NCBI GenBank assembly: GCA_050084985.1
Contig: JBITNC010000001.1
Span: forward strand, 40,858,001-40,922,000
Length of the DNA stretch: 64,000 bases
Reading direction: 5' to 3'
Origin: Nageia nagi
Taxonomy: Eukaryota > Pinophyta
Below, piece by piece: positions 57,798 to 64,000 of the stretch (position 1 is its first letter; each line of letters opens with the position of its first letter). The notes under the pieces are model-generated. The model was given only the letters and a program-made list of their open reading frames with translations. It had not been told where the DNA came from and made no database searches. Position numbers and translations under genes: made by a program.

Positions 57798-59472
57798 ATT
57801 CTACTGTACCTTTGAGATATCTAAATATTCTTTTTACTGCAGTAACATGTGTTTCTTTGGGATTTGCTTGAAATCGAGCAACCATACATACTGCTTGAAG
57901 AATATCCGGTCTAGTAGCTGTCAAATATAATAAACTTCCAATCATTGACCTGTATTGTGTTTGATCTACTGTTGGTGCTTTATCATCCTTGCTTAATTTG
58001 CAGTCTGTCGTCATAGGGGTACTCACAGGTTTACAGTCTTCCATGGTAAACTTTTTCAGCATCTCCTTAACATACTTGATTTGAGAAATGAACATGCCAT
58101 TCTTCAACTGATTGATTTGTAAACCAAGAAAAAATGCAAGCTCACCTATCATAGACATCTCAAATTCTGTTTGCATGTTGTCAGCAAGATTTTTACATAG
58201 CTCATTCTTGCTTCCTCCAAAAATTATATCATCTACATAGACAACAACAATTAGCTGATTTTCCTTTTCTGATTTAATGTATAAATTGCTATCCACCATT
58301 CCTTTTCTAAAGCCTTGCTGCTGAAGATATGTATCAAGTCTGGAGTACCATGCTCGAGGTGCCTGTTTTAAACCATACAGAGCCTTCTTTAGTTTGCATA
58401 CCAGATTAGGATTCTCTCCCAATTGGAAACCATCTGGCTGTTCAATATAAACTTCTTCCTCAATTTTGCCATTTAGAAAGGCTGATTTTACATCCATTTG
58501 ATAAACTGTGAAGTCTTTATACACTGCAAAAGCTAAAAACATGCGAATAGCTTCTAATCTGGCCACAGGTGCAAAAGTTTCTTCAAAATCAATTCCTTCA
58601 ACTTGAGCATATCCCTTGCAGACAAGTCTAGCTTTATTTCGAACCACTATCCCATCTTCATTCAACTTATTTCGAAAAACCCACTTTGTGCCAATCACAT
58701 TTTTGTTGGCTGGTCTAGGAACGAGTTCCCATGTTTCATTCTTTTCAATTTGAGTGAGTTCTTCCTCCATTGCTTTCATCCAGCATTTATCTTGGCTAGC
58801 TTCTGAGACATTTTTAGGCTCTATATTGGATAGGAGAGAATAGGTGCTTGAAACCCCTCTGCGAGTTTGGATGCCTGTATGAAGCTCACCGATGATTTGC
58901 TTTTGTGGATGATCCTTGTGCCATCTTTTTGGTGGAATTTTTGAATTTTCATCTTCTTCCAACTCACTTTTTGAAACACTGTTTGGGTTACTTGGCGAGT
59001 TTGAATCTTCTGGTTTCTTCACTTGTGATTGCTGTATAGGAGGCTTAGATTTGTTTTTATTCTTTTTATCTTCTTCAACTGAATCTTGATAGTTAGGAAG
59101 ATCATCATCATCATTTCTCCTGGGAAGATCTCTTTGCTCATCAACACGAACATCAGCACTATCAACGATTGTTTTTGTCCTTTTATTGTAACACCTGTAT
59201 GCTTTGCTCTTCGAGGAGTAACCAAGAAAGATGCCTTCATCAGATCTATCCTCAAACTTTCCTAAAGTTTCTTCTATTCTCTTGATATAGCATTTACTGC
59301 CAAAGATTTTGAAGTGCCTCACCGTAGCTTTTCTTCCAAACCATAATTCATATGGTGTTCTATCTTCATGTGGTCGCATCATACATCTATTTTGAATGTG
59401 CACTGTAGTATGCACTGCTTCTTTCCAGAACCTATCAGCAACATTGCTTTCTATCAGCATGGTTCGAGCCAT
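57655..59472 (-). CDS. Integrase end, linker, RT and RNase H start, copy 2
   Basis: A 605-codon open frame from within integrase ([20 protein letters not shown]) through the charged linker with no shift, to RT (YVDDIIFGG intact) and the first RNase H segment [18 protein letters not shown], where copy 1 has Val for Ala. It ends after NNLVS because of the 1-bp insertion near 57665. The first Met is internal; the true protein would start far upstream. Confidence 0.94.
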   Translation of the reverse strand: MARTMLIESNVADRFWKEAVHTTVHIQNRCMMRPHEDRTPYELWFGRKATVRHFKIFGSKCYIKRIEETLGKFEDRSDEGIFLGYSSKSKAYRCYNKRTKTIVDSADVRVDEQRDLPRRNDDDDLPNYQDSVEEDKKNKNKSKPPIQQSQVKKPEDSNSPSNPNSVSKSELEEDENSKIPPKRWHKDHPQKQIIGELHTGIQTRRGVSSTYSLLSNIEPKNVSEASQDKCWMKAMEEELTQIEKNETWELVPRPANKNVIGTKWVFRNKLNEDGIVVRNKARLVCKGYAQVEGIDFEETFAPVARLEAIRMFLAFAVYKDFTVYQMDVKSAFLNGKIEEEVYIEQPDGFQLGENPNLVCKLKKALYGLKQAPRAWYSRLDTYLQQQGFRKGMVDSNLYIKSEKENQLIVVVYVDDIIFGGSKNELCKNLADNMQTEFEMSMIGELAFFLGLQINQLKNGMFISQIKYVKEMLKKFTMEDCKPVSTPMTTDCKLSKDDKAPTVDQTQYRSMIGSLLYLTATRPDILQAVCMVARFQANPKETHVTAVKRIFRYLKGTVEYGLWYPRGKDLTLSAFSDADWAGCVDDRKSTSGGAFYLGNNLVSLAQ

Positions 59473-60014
59473 TTCTTGTACTGCTCTATTTTTTCTTTCA
59501 ACTACTCCATTTTGTTGTGGAGTTCTTGCTGCAGAGAATTATCTTTTAATTCCGTGTTGTATGCAAAACTCAGAAAACTCATCAGAAGTGAACTCACCTC
59601 CTCTGTCTGAGCGAAGACGTTTAATTCTCCTCTCCATCTGATTTTCTACTTGATTTTTAAATGCTTTGAACATTTCAAATGCTTCAGATTTGTGTTTCAA
59701 AAATTGCACCCAAGTCATTCTTGAATAATCATCTATGAACAGAATAAAATACTTATCTCCATTGACGCTTTGTGTTCGCATTGGTCCGCATAGGTCGGTG
59801 TGTATGATTTCCAATGGTCTGCTGGTGTGATATTCTTTCACTTTGAACTTTGCTCGAGTTTGCTTTCCCCTTTGGCATGAATCACAAATATCATTTGCTG
59901 GTTTGCTGATACTGGGCATATCTCTTACTGCTCTTTTTGAGCAAATGTTCATCAAGTTTTTAAAACAGATGTGTCCCAATCTCTTATGCCATAGCCAATC
60001 ATCACTCTCCTTGC
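59473..60014 (-). pseudogene. GAG-pre-integrase and integrase start, copy 2
   Basis: Frame 59979-59539 has CDSCQRGKQTRAKF, IIHTDLCGPM and RSDRGGEFTSDEF, then stops at HGIKR because CAA (Gln in copy 1) is TAA here, near 59537. The frame then resumes with [17 protein letters not shown] into the 605-codon frame. A single nonsense change therefore inactivates an otherwise complete integrase. Confidence 0.93.
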
Positions 60015-60480
60015 CTAAAAATGACTATGATCCTTGAAATGCTATAAGTGTATTAAATTGCCATAGTTCGTTACCATGCTAAATTACCACTATTTGCCTT
60101 TCGGATTCCTACAACATGCTTTTTGCAAAAATATACATCATGTTCCTTTGTCACATATTTGACTGACCTTAACAATTATCTTCAGTCCCACAATCTTAAT
60201 TACTCTTCGATCTTTATTTGTTTTGATTCTTTATTCATTTGTGACTTGTCCCTTGTCTAATATCCATGGTGATGTTTTCTTGAGCTTTTATATGCTGTTT
60301 TGAACTTAAAGATTTTATCTCTTGAGTTCTCCTTATCTTTCCAGACTGTTTTACTTATCATTTAGTTCTTGTTTTTTATTATCTTTTATATCTGTGGATG
60401 TTGAAACTGTTTATTTGATCTTATTGGAAGATTAAATTGTCTCGGTGGAAAGATCATCTGAGATTGTCTCAAATATGCCA
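60015..60480 (-). pseudogene. Scrambled protease and gag-end segment, copy 2
   Basis: The counterpart of about 591 bp in copy 1 (52564-53155) is here only about 477 bp, with dozens of scattered small deletions and changes, while sequence on both sides is nearly identical to copy 1. The protease active site is lost. The pattern, many 1-5 bp losses confined to one patch, is more like a low-quality assembly stretch than natural decay. Confidence 0.8.
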
Positions 60481-62246
60481 TGTTATTTCTGCAGAATCGA
60501 GCAATGTGTCCATATTCATGACAGTTGTAACACTCAACAGGATACTCCATTAGTGGGCCGAATGCATTCCTAGTAACAAAGGTTCTTGGAGTGATATTAT
60601 ACTTACATTCAGAATTTTGTGTCCATATGCATTGCATTTGAAACAGTATCCATTGAAGGGATAGGTATATCTATTATGTTGCTGAGTACTTCTTGGTCCT
60701 GCAGAGTATCTTCTTTTGGAATGCACTTGAGTGAAGCCATCATCCTCCAGTCTGAGCCACCTTCCTTCTTCTTGGTTTCTTTTGTGTTTTCCCTTTTTAT
60801 GTCATTGGAAGATTGTCCTTGTTCATATCCCAGACCAGATTTATCAGAAAACATTCTTTGACTGTTAATGATTTCACTAAGTTTAGTCGACCTTCCTTCT
60901 AGATATTCAAAGGAGCTGATTTTCTTGGTGACTTCCTCTAGTTGCATATGTAGCCCAGTTATTTCTTCTTCGAGCTTACTGCAATTTTTAACTTTCACAA
61001 GAAGCTGTTCCTCCAAACTCTCATTTATTCTCTTAGATTCTTCCACTTCTATTTTTAAGTTTTCTATAGTATTACTTGCATCATCAAGCCTTTTTGAGAG
61101 TCTCTCGTTTTTCTTTATTTCTTTCTCCAGTTCGTTCAATGTTGTTATTAGTTCTTCTTCAGGATCATACTCAATCTCACAGCCATTTTCTTCATCTGTC
61201 TCTTCCTTTTTATGTTCTTGGGCATTTTGATTATCTTCATTCAGTTTCTCTTCAAATGCCATAAACAATGCTTCATTGTATTCTTTTTCTGATTCATTAT
61301 TGGAATCATCATCAGTGAAGCCTTTATTTCTAGATATGAAGCTTTGTCTATTTGACCTTCTATTTCGAGCATGAGATTTCATTTTGTGGTTTTTCTCAAG
61401 ATATGATTCTTGATCATCTTTATCAAATTTTCTATATGGACATTTTGAAATGAAATGACCAATACCACCACAGTTAAAACATTTAAACGGTAGCTTGCCT
61501 TGATATTTACCTGTTCCTCTTTTTAGCTTTCTAACAAAATTTGCTTCTGCTCCATCAGATTGTTCCTCATCGTCAGAATCTATTTTGGGTTTGGTACTAT
61601 TATTGGCTTTAAATGCTGCTTCCTTTTCTGAATGTTTTATTTTTTCGATCCTCATTTCATAAGCAGTCAGTGATCCATGCATTTCATCCATGCTGAAAGT
61701 TTTCAAATCTTTTGCTTCTTCAATAGCAGACACCTTTGAATCAAAACGAGATGTGAGAGATCGTAGTACCTTTTTCACGATGACATGATCTTCGATTTCT
61801 TCCCCAAGACCTCTGATTGCATTAGTAATTTCATTTACTCTCAACATGTATGCTTCGATGGTTTCATCTTCATTCATCTTTAGAACTTCGAATTGAGCTC
61901 TATGAGTTTGGAGTTTTGCTTCCTTGACTTTATCATCTCCTTCATGAATGCTCTTCAACTTATTCCATATTTCTTTTGCAGATTTGCATGCCATAACTTT
62001 CACCAGTTCACTGTCCACAAGACCGCACATTAGAGCATTTCTTGCTTTTGCATCATATTCAAATGCCTTTCTTTCTGCTTCATCTGATGGACCTGTAGGG
62101 GGAGGAGTGTAACCCCTTTTTACAGCATCCCATGTACCAAAACCCAATCCACTGAGATAAGTCTTCATTCGAATTTTCCAGAAACCATAATTGTTTCCAT
62201 CAAAGAGAGGTGCCTTGTTAGATGAGAAACCTTCTCCGCTTGCCAT
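60481..62246 (-). CDS. gag, Sirevirus-like copy 2
   Basis: ATG at 62246. A 545-codon open frame to 60609: UBN2-type core (residues about 60-200), zinc knuckle CFNCGGIGHFISKC (about 247-260), basic region, acidic segment, long coiled coil (LEKEIKKNERLSKRLDDA to about 440), then SQRMFSDKSGLGYEQGQS. Near 60752 a 1-bp deletion against copy 1 shifts the frame, so the last residues are not native. The two further zinc knuckles are readable in frame 60637-60386 (CYNCHEYGHIARFC). This copy gives the best view of the family's gag. Confidence 0.95.
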
Positions 62247-62296
62247 AGTGTCACTACCTGGATCTCCTTAGCTGTTATAGCCTAAGTAGGAACCTA

Positions 62297-62308
62297 GCTC
62301 TGATACCA
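62297..62308 (-). other. Primer binding site, copy 2
   Basis: TGGTATCAGAGC on the - strand, two bases after LTR 3. Confidence 0.95.
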
Positions 62309-62310
62309 AT

Positions 62311-64000
62311 TGTTGGATTTCAAGTGACACTGAGAGGGGGGGTGAATCAGTGTATTAAAAATTATAATCAATTTAATATTCTTAAATAAAGACAGATTAA
62401 AAACCAGAGAGAATTGAGCAAGCACATCAGTACATCACACAACACCAGATGTAACGAGGTTCACCAGATTGGCTACATCCCTGAACATGACTGCTTGGAC
62501 ACCAATCCAAATCCAGCCATTAAAGAAAGCTTACAGATTCACAGCACCAACTGTGAAGGGTAGCACCAACTACCACTTTGCAAAAGCAGCACCTACTGCT
62601 TGGAGCACCAACTCCAGCTCTCAAGCACCCACTTGAGATAATATTCAAAAGGAATAAAGAATACAGTTCTAGAAGACTCTCAATGGTCTAGCTCTAATTC
62701 TCACTATTTGATCTCTGCACACAGCTCCAAAGTACCATAGTTAAACAATCTCTATACTGTCTGCATATCCGTTTGCTCACTTCACTTTTTCTTGATACTC
62801 CACTCTTTCACACTATTGCCTCCTCTCTTGCACTTCTCTACATGCACATCTCATTACACACACTTGCCTCCACTCCAGCCCTTCACTATGCACTCATCTC
62901 TCTTCGCGCACACTTCTCAATCACACAATTCACGCATCACCCTTTTCTTTCATTCCCAAGAAAAACGTTATGCATCAAGAAAAACCCCCAAGAATCTATT
63001 CCTTTAATTACACGTTATCAAAAACAAACTAAAAATAATCCTTGTTTGTAACTGCTCCTACACCAAAGGGATTTCACTAACTGAGTCTGCATCTGTTGTA
63101 ACTGACGAACGCTCCTTTGCTCAATTTAGACAAGTGTACCTCTTTCTCCACTAATTTCGGAGATTTGATAGTATCTGATTATTTTGATAATTCCGTACTC
63201 TTTGTCTTCTTCATAATGATATTTCTGTTAATTCCGGACTCTTTGTCTTCTTCATAATGATATTTCTGTTAATTCCGAACTCTTTGTCTCGCTTGCCGGA
63301 TGTTTATTGTATACAGTGTGATGTCATCATCTCCGGACTCCGGAAGCAGAGTAAAACGCTTCCCGCATGATGTCATCATCTTCGGACCTTTATCTCCGGA
63401 CTTTTTGTCTCCGGACTTTTAAACACTTACACCATGATGTCATCATCTCCGGACTCCGGTAGTAGAGTAAAAACGCTTCCTGCATGATGTCATCATCTCC
63501 GGACCTTTATCTCCGGACTTTTGTCTCCAGACTTTTATCTCTAAACGTTTATCTCCGGACTTTTCAACACCTCCACCATGATGTCATCATCTCCGAACTC
63601 CGGTAGTAGAGTAAAAACGCTTCTCGCATGATGTCATCATCTCCGGACCTTTATCTCTGGACCTTTATCTCCGGACTCTGGTCTTTACCAAAACTCGACT
63701 ATCTTATCCTCTGTGACGTCATCTTTTTAATCCGGAACATTTTACTTCCGGGACATTTACTTTATGGACTCGGAATTTCAATCTCTCTTTGCCGATCTTA
63801 TCTCTGCATTCCGGAATGCTTTATTCGCTGACTCCGGCTCTTTGATCATTCTTTGCTGACCTCATCGTCTCCGGAACCTGGTTCTATTCACAAATGTGAA
63901 CATCGTTCTCCTCGTGACATCATCTCTTGCTTCCGGAATGTTTTACTCGCTGGCTCTGGCTCTTTAATCGCTCCTTGCTGACCTCATCACTTCCGAACTC
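62311..64000 (-). repeat. LTR 3 (5' LTR of copy 2), cut by the window edge
   Basis: Starts TGTTGGATTTCAAG on the + strand and matches LTR 2 almost base for base to the window end, including the TGATGTCA cluster (from 63318). About 1690 of about 2080 bp are present. Confidence 0.95.

Larger units (their letters stand above)
47588..64000 (-). mobile_element. Tandem array of two Sirevirus-like Copia copies sharing an LTR
   Basis: LTR 47588-49645, internal 49646-54992, LTR 54993-57077, internal 57078-62310, LTR 62311 to beyond 64000, all in one direction. Each internal region has the primer site at its high end and polypurine tracts at its low end, so the middle LTR serves both copies. Protein motifs (SIRE-type gag with coiled coil and three zinc knuckles, QRMFSDKSGLGYEQ), multiple polypurine tracts and the Met tRNA primer site point to the Sirevirus (Maximus/SIRE) lineage. 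The insertion is in the gag of G, next to CATTA (47583-47587). Confidence 0.9.

Noticed and set aside
60868-61230. 120-codon + strand Ser-rich frame
   Set aside because: Shadow of the coiled-coil part of gag on the other strand.

Overview
The window looks like intergenic nuclear DNA of a seed plant. It is AT-rich, I could find no intact host gene, and almost every base belongs to LTR retrotransposons nested in one another. The species cannot be read from the sequence. Large repeat-rich genomes (gymnosperms, large-genome angiosperms) look like this, but that is inference.

Layout, left to right. (1) 1-7502: Copia element A, + strand, heavily decayed, with the end of its 5' LTR at base 93 and its RNase H end broken off at 7502. 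(2) 7503-31627: Ty3/Gypsy element C, - strand, apparently Tat-like. It has very long direct terminal repeats (over 4.3 kb) that themselves carry a decayed long reading frame. Its internal region reads gag, protease, a second (plant/archaeal-type) RNase H, RT, RNase H, integrase. (3) 14283-22552: Copia element B, same family as A, inserted in C's integrase. Its 430-bp LTRs differ at about 8 positions and it is flanked by CTCAC target duplications. B carries fragments of two host genes (a Rab-type GTPase P-loop and a PPR repeat) and has lost nearly all of gag. (4) 31628-34614: remnants of Gypsy element D, - strand. (5) 36440-44958: Copia element E, + strand, with most of pol missing, interrupted by a small-LTR Copia element F (38818-43354, - strand). 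(6) 45217-47587: chromovirus-like Gypsy element G, - strand, with an in-frame deletion fusing the start of RT to the end of integrase. (7) 47588-64000 and beyond: two Sirevirus-like (SIRE/Maximus) Copia copies on the - strand sharing a middle LTR (LTR-internal-LTR-internal-LTR), inserted in the gag of G.

No element looks fully competent. The least damaged genes are the RT/RNase H frames of the two Sirevirus-like copies and the RT of B. The nesting gives relative ages: A before C before B; E before F; G before the Sirevirus pair. The points most worth attention are the reading frame inside C's terminal repeats together with its extra RNase H upstream of RT, the host gene fragments in B, and the shared-LTR array with repeated TGAYGTCA motifs. 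A roughly 465-bp patch at 60015-60480 looks like poor consensus rather than biology.
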